Below, one piece after another: positions 8,881 to 17,373 of a DNA stretch of 19,799 nucleotides. The stretch covers positions 1 to 19,799 of the forward strand of contig CAXKVR010000803.1 of NCBI GenBank assembly GCA_964058845.1, written 5' to 3'. The number at the start of each line of letters is the position of its first letter. Positions within the stretch are counted from its first letter, which is position 1. This DNA is from Carex sylvatica. Taxonomy: Eukaryota; Streptophyta; Magnoliopsida; Poales; Cyperaceae. Below the pieces are notes generated by a model. It was given only the letters and a program-made list of their open reading frames with translations. It ran no database searches and was not told the origin of the DNA. The position numbers were made by a program, and so were the translations under genes.

Positions 8881-9506
8881 AAACAGATGGCAGAGGCATT
8901 TTTTTTAAAAAAAATTTGGGATATTAATAAAAATGGCCGAAGCAAATTCGATAGATTTTAGAGTTATTTAAAAAAAAAAAAAAAAAGACTTAATGAACTA
9001 AAGATCACTCTAGTTCTACTGAAAGATCAATTTATTTTATTTGTCACGTTGATAATAATGATTACATTATTTTTTCATAACTAGTTATTTCTGCTTGTCA
9101 TTTTAATTCTTCTAAACACCACTCGTTAACCATCCTCTGTTTATAGTTTATTATTGTCATTCCAATTCAAGCTGACTCGTTCAAACTCGGCTCATCTAGA
9201 GACTTTGAAGGATACGGTGTCTGATGGCTTAAACTAAAAAAAATGCTACAACGTCGTGGCGTAAAAAGAAGTTGAGGAATGAAAGGAAAACAAAAAAATA
9301 TATACAATTTGACTAGAAACTTTTTTGCAGTGGGTGTTGCCGTGCTGTGCAGAAGGTACAGTGATATGGAAATTTGGACTAATTCCAATTAAAATCTTTG
9401 ATTGGGTTAATCCAACTGTTCATATTTCAATACAATTTTTTTGGATTACAATTCTGAAGTCAGAGTTCATTTTATTGTTCCTAATCTCTCTGTCATCCAG
9501 AGATGA
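8881..9506. other. Intergenic stretch, nothing recognised
   Basis: Contains A and T homopolymers (about 8969-8985) and a TTTTTTGCAG|TGGGTG acceptor-like sequence near 9320 followed by a somewhat GC-richer stretch. No protein family is recognisable in any frame. Confidence 0.5.
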
Positions 9507-9514
9507 CTCTCACC
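9507..9514. repeat. Target-site duplication, left copy (hAT-like element 1)
   Basis: CTCTCACC, matching CTCTCTCC at 10089-10096 in 7 of 8 positions. Eight base pairs is the hAT superfamily length. Confidence 0.65.
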
Positions 9515-10088
9515 TAGGGTTATCAATGAGCTGGCTCGGGCTGAGCTGGGCCTTAACTCAGCTTGTTAATTCTAGTTCGAGCTTGGACTGAGCGAGCTGG
9601 ACTTAGGTCATCCGAGTCAAAAACCCAGCTTGAACTTGTGACAAGTCAGCCAAAACTAGCTCGCGAGCTGACGAGCTGGCTCGCTGAGCTTTATTGGACT
9701 GCTATTATACAAATTCAAAAATATAAAATAAGAAAGCCCATTGATTATTTAAATAATCTAAGCCATAAAATATAATAGAATTCGTATATAAATTCACACA
9801 ACTAATATATACCAACAGCCAAACTAATTCACAACTAAATATTATAAATCCACGCAAAATAAAAATTCACACAAAATTTATACGGAGGCAGGGCTATACA
9901 GTATAGCTCGTTATGGACCGAGTTGGCCCGGTCCGAGCTGACCTCTAGCTTAGCTTGTTTATTTTAGTTCGAACCTGGACCGAACTGACTCGTTAACAGC
10001 TCGATTCATTATCAAAGAAGCTGTTAGCAAGTGAACTAGAGACGAGTCACGAGCGATCAACAAGTTACGAGCTTTTTTGCCAGCCCTA
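9515..10088. mobile_element. Non-autonomous hAT-like element 1
   Basis: Termini TAGGGTTATCAA and TTTGCCAGCCCTA (complement TAGGGCTGGCAAA) form the short imperfect inverted repeat typical of plant hAT elements of the TAGGGNTGGCAA type. Subterminal regions on both sides are rich in GAGCT, GCTCG and CGAGCT motifs, as expected for hAT subterminal transposase-binding repeats. It is 574 bp with an 8-bp target duplication carrying one mismatch. The middle is AT-rich and non-coding, so it depends on a transposase elsewhere. Confidence 0.75.
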
Positions 10089-10145
10089 CTCTCTCCCTTC
10101 ACTGTCACATATCTTTTATTCTTTCTTTCTCTCTCTCTCTCTCCA
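10089..10145. other. CT-rich target segment between two transposons
   Basis: Starts with the right hAT duplication (CTCTCTCC) and ends with a (CT)n run and CTCTCTCCA (10137-10145), the left duplication of the next element. It is non-transposon sequence, probably the original CT-rich locus. Confidence 0.7.
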
Positions 10146-10233
10146 GATTTTTTTTTTTAAATAGAATTAGTTTTACAGGTTTTACAGGTTTTACTGGAAA
10201 CAGCTCTGATCAGATTAAAATTCGAAATATAGC

Positions 10234-10303
10234 CTCCACCGATCCTACGGATCGGTGGAGCAAAAAACGAAAATCCCTACACCGATCCGTAGGATCGGTG
10301 GAG
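10234..10303. repeat. Left-arm hairpins 1 and 2 of element 2
   Basis: 10234-10260: CTCCACCGATCC and GGATCGGTGGAG around TAC, a perfect 12-bp stem. 10277-10303: CTACACCGATCC and GGATCGGTGGAG around GTA, with one mismatch. The spacing of 43 bp and the 16-nt A-rich spacer are mirrored in the right arm. Confidence 0.9.
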
Positions 10304-10321
10304 CTCTTTATAACCCTCTGC

Positions 10322-10441
10322 CACAAGCGCTGATCCCACGCCACACCACGCCACAGAAAATCACAAGCGCTGATCCCACGCCACACCACGCCACATAAAA
10401 TCACAAGCTCTGAACCCACGCCACACCACGCCACAGAAAAT
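10322..10441. repeat. Three 40-bp tandem repeats inside element 2
   Basis: Units 10322-10361, 10362-10401 and 10402-10441 each run from CACAAGCGCTGATCCCACGC to a CCACACCACGCCACAGAAAAT-like end. Units 1 and 2 differ by about one base and unit 3 by a few. A single partial copy in inverse orientation (GGTGTGGCGTGTGGCAGAG) lies near 10549-10565 in the right half. Confidence 0.9.
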
Positions 10442-10456
10442 CTCGCACGAAAATCC

Positions 10457-10483
10457 CTACACCGATCCTACGGATCGGTGGAG
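10457..10483. repeat. Central hairpin 3 of element 2
   Basis: CTACACCGATCC and GGATCGGTGGAG around TAC. It is preceded by the same CGAAAATCC spacer that separates hairpins 1 and 2, so it looks like a duplicated module. Confidence 0.85.
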
Positions 10484-10575
10484 GCTTGCTTTAAAAATGC
10501 CCCGCACGGGGTGGAGGGTTTTTGGTGTTTTTGGTGTAATTTTTGGTGTGGCGTGTGGCAGAGGGTTAAAAAGAG

Positions 10576-10645
10576 CTCCACCGATCCTACAGATCGGTGT
10601 AGGGATTTTCATTTTTTGCTCCACCGATCCGTAGGATCGGTGGAG
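10576..10645. repeat. Right-arm hairpins 4 and 5 of element 2
   Basis: 10576-10602 (CTCCACCGATCC / AGATCGGTGTAG around TAC) and 10619-10645 (CTCCACCGATCC / GGATCGGTGGAG around GTA). They mirror hairpins 2 and 1 of the left arm with the same 43-bp spacing. Confidence 0.9.
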
Positions 10646-11029
10646 GCTATATTTCGAATTTTGATCTGATCAGAGCTGTTTCCAGTAAAACCTTTAAAAC
10701 TAATTCTATTTAAAAAAAAAATCCTCTCTCCACTAGGGCTGGCAAAAAAATTCGAGGTTCGAAATTCGATTCGGGTTTGATTCGGGTTTGATTCGAGTTT
10801 AATTCGATTCGAAATGGGTTCGAATTGAAACGAACCAAACTAGGTTCGGTTCGGAATTAATTCAAACCAAACTCAAACCTAGCTTGGTTCGATCGAAATA
10901 GGTTCGTGATTTTTTTGTGGTTCGAATCTCATAATAACATCGGTCGTTCATTTACCTAATGAAATTAAAATCCAAGATAGAGAGTTATAATTTAACTTAG
11001 CCGACGCTCCATCGCTTTCAAATCTTATT

Positions 11030-11205
11030 AACCTAGTTCTCTTTCTGCCTCTCCCTAACTCACTCTCCCTCTCGCTCCAAAATCTAGCCGACGCTCTCGG
11101 CGACTGGCTGTCTCTCCTCTCTCCAGCCTAGATGGCTGTCTATCCTCTCTCTTCGGCCATATCTCCTCCTCCTTCTCTACCTTTCGGATTCTCACTTCAT
11201 TAGAT
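11030..11205 (+). other. CT-rich leader-like insert within hAT-like element 2
   Basis: Pyrimidine-rich sequence with repeated CTCTCTC and GCCGACGCTC (two similar occurrences, near 11001 and 11087). It resembles a plant 5' UTR. It may be the remnant of the ancestral transposase leader or a captured host fragment. No coding sequence can be assigned. Confidence 0.4.
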
Positions 11206-11428
11206 TGTCTGATCAAGAGTTTGATCGAGTGAGCACTCGAGATACGATTACTTGTTTTACTGTATATTTCAGTTCTTGTACTTAATCCTCTTTTTACGAT
11301 TATTTGTTGTGATGTATTTTTTCATGAATAATTTTTCAACTTAAAAACACTCATTTATACTGGTAAAAGGAAGCAATGTGAATTTTGTCCCGCGAGAAAA
11401 AAATTAATGTATAAACTATCAGTATAAC

Positions 11429-11619
11429 TAGGGCTGCTAAAAAATAATTTGGTTCGTAATTCGATTCGGGTTCGATTCGAAAAATGTGTAGTTCGCAATT
11501 AATTCGGTTCGAAATAGGTTCGATTCGAAACAAATCAAACCAGGTTCGGTTCGAAATTAATTCAAACCAAACCCAAACCTAGAATAAGTTCGGTTCGGTT
11601 CGATTCGTTGCCACCCCTA
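11429..11619. repeat. Second hAT-type unit sharing the right end of element 2
   Basis: Starts TAGGGCTGCTAAAAAATAAT after CAGTATAAC and runs to the shared right terminus. The eight bases before it (AGTATAAC) do not match CTCTCCAC, so it was not inserted here as an independent unit with this right end. Internally it matches 10734-10925 through motifs such as AATTAATTCAAACCAAAC. Confidence 0.7.
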
Positions 11620-11627
11620 CTCTCCAC

Positions 11628-12845
11628 TGTCTTTCACCATTTTTCTATTTTTTATTCAATCCCTCCCTTCACTTTTACGATAAAAGAGACTTCTCTCCTC
11701 TATTGCAATTTGAAATGATCCGGAAAGCAGTATTTTTTTCTTAACAAATTTCATAGAAATTTAATTTGTACCTATTATTAAATTGTTATGCTGTACATTT
11801 TGATGATTTGAGGTTTAAAATATGATTAGATATTAAAATAAATTTCTTTTGTATTTGTTTTTTGGTTGAGTATTATCAGTCACAAAAGAACATATACGTG
11901 TATTTTACTTCGATCATAGCATTTAATATTATATATCAAGAAACAATAATTTCCTTCTTTTTTTGTAGTATTATAGCATTTAATATTATATATCAGCAAA
12001 CAATAATTTATTTCTTCTTATTATTAAATATTAAATAAAACGATTATATATACTTTATTTTTTTCTGTGTTTTTTATCGATGTAATACAACAAGAGGAAA
12101 TATATTTTAAATGGCTAAAAAAATTGTTATATATTCTAATAGTTGTTATGGCTTGACGAAAATTAAGAGGAAGAATTGTATTCGCCAGAATCAATGAAAT
12201 TATTTGTTGGTTCATTAATTGTGGATATCAAAAAATTTAGAAACAAATTTGTATACACATAATTTTTGGTTAATATAAATTTACAAAGATAACCATATTT
12301 GTAATTAAAAAATAACAAATATTTTTTCTTATTTTCTATTTTACAAGCTACAAATAGATAAATAGGTGACAATAGATCTTACAAATTATATAGAAATAAT
12401 TTTACTTGTACCCATTTTAGTTATAATTGTTAATAGAAATGTTTCATCTATTTAATATTATTATTTAATCTATTTTTCACAGCTATTCTCACAGTATAGT
12501 CGAACACTCATTCAATATATTTCTACAATTATTTTCGTACATACTTATGGGTTCCCACAAATAAAAAAATGAATTCTCAAACCCATCAAATCTCATCTTG
12601 CATAATCCCGTGACAAACGAACATGCCCTAAATTTAAAATATGTACAAATATAATTCAGAATATTTTGTAGTTTTATAATTAAGATAATATATCAAATAT
12701 TTACTATATAAAAATAATAAATAAAATTTCGTAATTTAATGAATAATTTGAGATAAATATCTTCTAGTTTGTATAATTTATCATAATTTAATTTTCAGAA
12801 AGTGACGAACAAAAATAATTTAAATGTAATGCATATATTATAAAA
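11628..12845. other. AT-rich intergenic stretch
   Basis: About 1.2 kb with no gene recognised on either strand. A diverged 57-bp-period duplication lies at 11916-12019. Confidence 0.6.
11916..12019. repeat. Tandem duplication, period about 57 bp
   Basis: ATAGCATTTAATATTATATA at 11916 recurs at 11973. Both are followed by TCA, AAACAATAATTT and a CTTCTT tract with small differences. Confidence 0.85.
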
Positions 12846-13254
12846 GAGGAGGGTTCAAATGCACCATTATTTTGGTGTTCCAATATACTCCACATGAACT
12901 ACATTATTTATCTTTATTTTCAAAGTCCAAACAGTCGATCCGAACCGTTCAATATAATTTTCATAATAAAATATACTTGGAGACCAAATTTTATATTTTT
13001 TAGAATTTCTATTTTTTAAGATAGATACAAAATCACTTTTTTAAGGAGATTCTGGACCATCCGATAAAGTCATATTGTACATATCTAAAAATATAGTAAA
13101 AAAATTCTAAAAAATATAAAATTTGGTCTCCAAGCATCTTTTATTATGAAGATCATATTGAGCGGTTTGGATAGACTATTCGGACTTTAAAAATGAAAAT
13201 AAAAACTTAGAGCATATTGGAGCACCAAAAAAATAGTGTATTTGAACCCTCTTC
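12846..13254. mobile_element. Foldback MITE, copy 3
   Basis: A 409-bp foldback with termini GAGGAGGGTTCAAATGCACC and the complement of GAAGAGGGTTCAAATAC. Inner blocks GGAGACCAAATTTTATA, AGTCGATCCGAACCGTT and a loop with CTGGACCAT are shared with copy 2 (850-1266). Flanking 9-mers ATTATAAAA (12837-12845) and ATTATTAAA (13255-13263) match in 8 of 9 positions, pointing to the Mutator superfamily. It is more diverged between arms than copy 2, so it is probably older. Confidence 0.85.
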
Positions 13255-13343
13255 ATTATTAAATATATCAAAAAAATTATAATAGCTCGTGGGCTCCTGC
13301 CTACTTACATCTCATTTCTGCACATGCATAATTTAAACTCTTA

Positions 13344-13441
13344 TCCTTCCGTAGAAGGACATCTGTCACTGTTAATTGCATTAAGCGGCAGTGACATTTA
13401 GAATTTTTATTATTGGAATAGAAGTTGCCTGGACGGAAGGA
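13344..13441. repeat. Compound inverted repeat of 98 bp
   Basis: The outer 9-bp arms TCCTTCCGT (13344-13352) and ACGGAAGGA (13433-13441) enclose inner 7-bp arms GTCACTG and CAGTGAC (about 13365-13395). The inner loop contains TTAATTGCATTAA, itself palindromic. A local TCCTTC-CGTA-GAAGGA hairpin competes with the outer stem. The middle segments do not pair well. It could be a degenerate small MITE. Confidence 0.6.
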
Positions 13442-13565
13442 AAAGCAACATGTTGATATGCAGGCAAAGCAGCACAACCGATCGGTCTAAAGATCTCAAT
13501 ACATGCCTACCCGGTTGGGTAGTATCAAATTAAACATGTAATATTAAATCCAAAATATTTTCATC

Positions 13566-13850
13566 TGTAACATCCTGAGCGGATTCAGAATTTATGTTAG
13601 ACTAAGTACTAATTGAATTTAAATATATTAATTTATTAGATACACAATTACAACTACTTAATTTCTATAACTATGTTTATTATCAAATATGTTATAATTA
13701 TAAGATCGATATACACAATATTTAATTATTTTTCATAAACTAATTAAAAATTTATTTGACACAGTTCAAAGTGGGACTGTTCTTAGCTAATTAGCAAACT
13801 GAAGTCAAAACTTAGATAAGATTTAATCAAAATATATGTATTGAATAATA
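13566..13850 (+). mobile_element. Possible 5' fragment of an LTR
   Basis: TGTAACATCCTGAGCGGATT at 13566 followed by AT-rich sequence resembles the start of chromovirus-type LTRs (TGTAACAYCC). No matching 3' end with a 5-bp target duplication was found, so the fragment is probably truncated. This is low confidence. Confidence 0.35.
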
Positions 13851-14445
13851 AAAGGCCTAAAAAATTTGGCCGGACTATTTCCTTAAAATTGTAATGATAT
13901 GTCTCACCGTCAGATCTTTTGTGTTATCTTCTTCTCCTTCATTATATTTACAAAATAGAGCATCGGAGATCTGAAAAAAAAAAAAAACGAAAAATTGATC
14001 AAAGCTTGAAAGGAATCAGTTTAAGAATCAAAATTAGAGGTCGTATCAGAGGTAAGCACAATAAACAATTAGTATTGGACAAAAAAAAAATCAAATTAAA
14101 AAATAAACAATTGTCTACCTCAATTCCTTCGTGAATTCGCCAGTGCATAACACACTCTTTTATTGTCGATATTTTTGGAACCGAAATGATCCAAAATTCT
14201 AAACATGTGAAACGCGCGTCTTACGTCTAGCATTTGAGTAGGTCCGAAATATTATTATTGGCAACATTTCACGTAATTCTGAAACGCTAACAATCACAAT
14301 ATTTGCGTTGGAGATGAAAATCTTCTTAATTAATTTAATGCCACAAATTTATCTATTTTGAAAATTACAAATGAAAAAAAAAATCAGTCCATGCATCTTG
14401 TCTGGACAACGTGTGGCAGGAACTTGATCTAAAAGTCATTTTCTC

Positions 14446-14471
14446 AAAAAAAAAAAAAAAAAAAAAAAAAA
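14446..14471. repeat. Poly-A tract of 26 bases
   Basis: An uninterrupted A run following TTCTC. It could be the tail of an old retroposon, but no body or target duplication was identified upstream. Confidence 0.9.
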
Positions 14472-14711
14472 CTGTTTGATAGGAGGAACCGGACAACTGG
14501 TGGCCGAAGCTCTTTAAGTTCTAGACGTCTGATTGCTTTTAGACCGGGCTCAAAAAGAAGTCCGATGTAACAGAAAGTTTGAGTTTAGATTCTAAGTTTT
14601 CTAACCATCCGATCATAATCCTAACTCGTGTAGTAAAATGCGGTTCTATGCGGTGCATATGCATTTTCGGTTGAATTCTGCATAAAAATTCATTATACAG
14701 TCCACTGATCC

Positions 14712-14766
14712 AAACTCATTATCTGAGTTCGGATCCAAAAATAACCTCTAAACTCATTATCTGAGT
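14712..14766. repeat. Direct repeat of 17 bp, period 38
   Basis: AAACTCATTATCTGAGT occurs at 14712-14728 and 14750-14766, identical in both copies. Confidence 0.9.
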
Positions 14767-15101
14767 CTAGATGTCCAGGTAATTGATCTAGCGTCTTCCT
14801 CTCTTCTTTTATAAGAGTTTCAGCGCTTTATGATTGTGGGACTATTTGCTCCGCTCCCGCCGTCCCGCGTATTCATTATATATCGGTTAATAGGGAAAGA
14901 GCAGAGCGCTTGTATTCACCTTTACATGTGCAGCCGGTCCATTTATATAAACTTTGTTCTTATGAAATGTAATTTGTCTATGGGCTATTATGGGCTATTG
15001 GCCCGAGAGAAAAAAAGTCTTAATAAACATCAATTTGATTTGCTCGACCTTGACTCAATTGTTTTTGTTTCTCTGGAGCAAATATTGTATGATTAAAATG
15101 T

Positions 15102-15250
15102 GGTTGCATATCAAATTTTATATTTTTTGAAAATTTTTTACTATTTATTAAGTATTTAACAAAATCGCTATATTTAGATTATTGAATTTTTGTACTATCT
15201 TAATAAATAGTAAAAAAAAATCAGAAAAATATAAAAATTTCTGTTACCTA
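15102..15250. mobile_element. Decayed foldback MITE, copy 4 (internal part)
   Basis: The arm ATCAAATTTTATATTTTTTG ... TTACTATTTATTAAG pairs with CTTAATAAATAGTAAAAA ... AAATATAAAAATTT around a loop with CGCTATATTTAGATT. The sequence corresponds to the inner arms of the MITEs at 407, 850 and 12846. The outer termini are lost. Confidence 0.65.
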
Positions 15251-16690
15251 AGGTAATATGAATTCAAAAGGCAAAGGCGCAAAGCCCATCTTTTTCCTAA
15301 AAAAAAAAAAGAAAAAAAAAATTACGATAGATGATTGGTGGAGCCCATGCCTGCATGAATTACATCGCAGGCATGTGGCTGAGGAGAGGTCTACGTACAC
15401 GACAACTATTTGATCTCCAGAGAACACAGAAGAAATAAAACACGCCATCTGACCATACTATTAATAGCTAACAATAAACGTGAAATTAATAGCTTGCGGC
15501 TGATGAGAGGTATACATAAAACCCCCCTAATATTATTATTTTTCAATCAAACTCTTGCCAAAAAGTTTAGGAGGCCTTCTAACTAATTGCTTAAATTATG
15601 TTGAGCAGGACTTTTTTATGTGGTGATTAGAAAATAACCTTTTTCAAATTATCAGGCGGTCCTATGAGCTAAAGGCCACTTCCACCATATGATGAAGAAA
15701 TCTATTTTTTCTTATACATCACATATATTTCAATGTTTAAAAGAGATCATTTTGTTGAAAATAAATCTATTCAGCAAATATGTCTATACTTAGGTAGAGT
15801 AGAATTAGAATATGTTTAAGCTCATTAAGTCTTTTGTGAGTTAACTTCAAAATTTATAAGATTAATTTCAAACTATGAATTTAACATGTTAAATTTATAA
15901 GAAAATTTAAATTTAAAATGTACTTCACAAGTGATATATTTACATGTTAAATTTATAAAATTTTAAACTAATTTAGTATAAAGTCACACAATCAAATAAT
16001 AATACAAAATTAACGCGTTAAAATTAAATTGTAAAAGTTGTTATTTTAAACACTTGATTTTATATCAAATTAAATTGAAAATTTGTAATTTGACATGTAC
16101 AGACAAGAGGATGCATAATATTAATTAGCTTGGAGCTAATTCCCTCAACATTCAGCTAGCTCCTCGGTAGTTTTACAGAATTTAGTATAAATGATCCCAT
16201 ATCAAATTTAGACAGTTAATTTTAAAACAAATGTTTAATAATATCAATTTATAAATAAGATTGAACTTGTTTGCTATATATTTGAGGCTATTAAAAAATA
16301 GTTATTTGTCAGTGGCTTTCGTCAGGCAATTAACACTTGAAGATTTCATTGAATGAGCCATTTAAGATATATTTGACTTTTTTAGGCCTTATCATTTTTT
16401 AATCAGTTTTAATAAAAGATCAGACCGGACGCGAACCATACAATTAATTTAAAACGAGTAGATTATTTTTTTAGAACATACAATTCCTTTAAGACCGGAC
16501 CTTATCTTTTAATTTTCTTGTTCTAATTTTGTTAGTATGATCATGGACGGAGCTAGTATATAAAATTAATAGGTCTAGTAGAAAAATGGGTCTCTGTCTA
16601 CATATGAAACTGTATTTGCTTATTTCTGATCAATCTAATTCAGAAACACATAAGAGAAACAATCCTCTTCACTTTTATGCTATCATGATA
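15251..16690. other. AT-rich intergenic stretch, nothing recognised
   Basis: About 1.4 kb. It contains A runs near 15300-15320 and a short palindromic CATGCCTGCATG / GCAGGCATG pair near 15347-15375. No supported gene or element is seen. Confidence 0.55.
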
Positions 16691-16711
16691 TGTCTAGAGA
16701 AAGAAAAAAAT

Positions 16712-17117
16712 AATGTAACGTGACTAACACGCGGTAACTTAATTACATCACGTCACTGTACGTGTCTAAAATTTATTTTTACGTGGCATGGCGTGACTAA
16801 AATAGTGAAGAACAGTCACGTCACACAAATAGTCTCATCATATGTAATCACGCCGTGACTACGCCACTATTCACTTGACTGATCTTGTTTGATTATTATT
16901 TTCAAATTTAAGTTAGTTTGAAGAATAAATAATAACAAAATGTACAAAAATATAAGAAATGGTTACAAAAAAAATTAGTCACGTAACATGACGTGACGTG
17001 ACGTGACCAAGTTAATTTGTGTCACATAACATGATGTCATTAAGATAGTGGAGGACAATCACATCAAGCAATCGACACATATGATATGACGTGACTGATA
17101 ACAACGTGACTAATTTT
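16712..17117. promoter_or_regulatory. Cluster of ACGT-core (bZIP-type) motifs
   Basis: Eleven ACGT cores lie in about 400 bp of AT-rich DNA, mostly as ACGTGAC, TCACGTCAC and a triple TGACG array at about 16989-17006. TGACG and ACGTG are the known core sites of plant bZIP factors such as TGA and ABF types. Two halves (about 16795-16870 and 17040-17110) look like diverged direct copies. Whether it regulates anything is unknown. The nearest gene start is about 1.3 kb to the right, beyond a solo LTR. Confidence 0.5.
16971..17117. mobile_element. Small terminal-inverted-repeat element carrying ACGT motifs
   Basis: AAAATTAGTCACGT (16971-16984) and ACGTGACTAATTTT (17104-17117) are perfect 14-bp inverted repeats enclosing 147 bp. 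No clear target duplication is present. It is a MITE candidate rather than a certain one. Confidence 0.5.
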
Positions 17118-17211
17118 CTTCTCTAAATGTGCCTCAACTCATTGGTATTGTCTTCAAAGCTAATCCTTTTTTTTTTAAATTGTGATTCATAATTTAGAAA
17201 GTGTTTATTGT

Positions 17212-17330
17212 TGTCACGATCTCGCCGTCGGACCTGGAGTCGCGACAAGAGAGGCACCCTCGCATCCATCCATCGTTCCGTCAACCTACGTCGCAACAAA
17301 AATAACATACAAAAACAATACGGAGTCAGC
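17212..17330 (-). repeat. Duplicated LTR end, outer copy
   Basis: About 119 bp starting TGTCACGATCTCGCCG is nearly identical (about 4-6 differences) to the solo LTR end at 17374-17492, a tandem period of 162 bp. It is followed by about 45 bp of AT-rich sequence not found in the inner copy. It may be an internal duplication of the LTR end or the remnant of a second LTR. Confidence 0.85.
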
Positions 17331-17373
17331 TTTGGTTGTATATTTGTATTTTAATTTTTATATTAATTATTAT

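Larger units (their letters stand above)
10146..10723. mobile_element. Non-autonomous Mutator-like element 2 with hairpin modules
   Basis: Flanked by a perfect 9-bp duplication, CTCTCTCCA (10137-10145 and 10724-10732). Terminal inverted repeats of about 180 bp begin GATTTTTTTTTTAAATAG and include CAGCTCTGATCAGATTAAAA-like sequence, running to CCCTCTGCCAC. It is 578 bp with no transposase. The arms carry GC-rich 27-bp hairpins, and the middle carries a 40-bp tandem repeat. Long apparent ORFs on either strand (10210-10434 minus, 10478-10669 plus) are the same inverted-repeat sequence read twice and are not credible proteins. The perfect duplication suggests this insertion is younger than Mutator-like element 1. 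Confidence 0.9.
10734..11619. mobile_element. hAT-like element 2 (composite, with a second left end inside)
   Basis: Termini TAGGGCTGGCAA and TTGCCACCCCTA are inverted with one mismatch. They are flanked by a perfect 8-bp duplication CTCTCCAC (10726-10733 and 11620-11627), diagnostic of the hAT superfamily. Subterminal zones are packed with GGTTCG, ATTCG and TCGAAAT motifs in both orientations. The first about 190 bp (10734-10925) and the last about 190 bp (11429-11619) are diverged direct copies of each other. They are separated by about 500 bp of different sequence, including a CT-rich leader-like stretch (about 11030-11200). No transposase domain is seen. Confidence 0.85.
13851..15100. other. 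Intergenic stretch with homopolymers and short repeats
   Basis: No gene recognised. It holds a 26-base poly-A run (14446-14471), a short duplication (14712-14766) and a TATA-like TTTATATAAAC near 14941 without a supported gene downstream. The ORF at 13919-14134 encodes a lysine-rich peptide that I could not assign to any family. Confidence 0.5.

Noticed and set aside
9325..9775. Two ORFs of 88 and 70 codons on the plus strand
   Set aside because: They run into the hAT-like element and its GAGCT-rich subterminal repeats. No family was recognised.
10210..10669. Two similar ORFs on opposite strands encoding STDPTDRCRDF-like peptides
   Set aside because: They are the two arms of the Mutator-like inverted repeat read on opposite strands, not genes.
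13919..14134. A lysine/arginine-rich ORF with a stretch like LRIKIRGRIRGK, first suspected to be organellar ribosomal protein DNA
   Set aside because: I could not align it credibly with any plastid or mitochondrial ribosomal protein. The lysines come largely from A runs.
13566..14572. Possible 1-kb LTR between TGTAACA at 13566 and TGTAACA at 14566-14572
   Set aside because: Flanking pentamers TCATC and GAAAG do not match, and the right part does not look like an LTR end.
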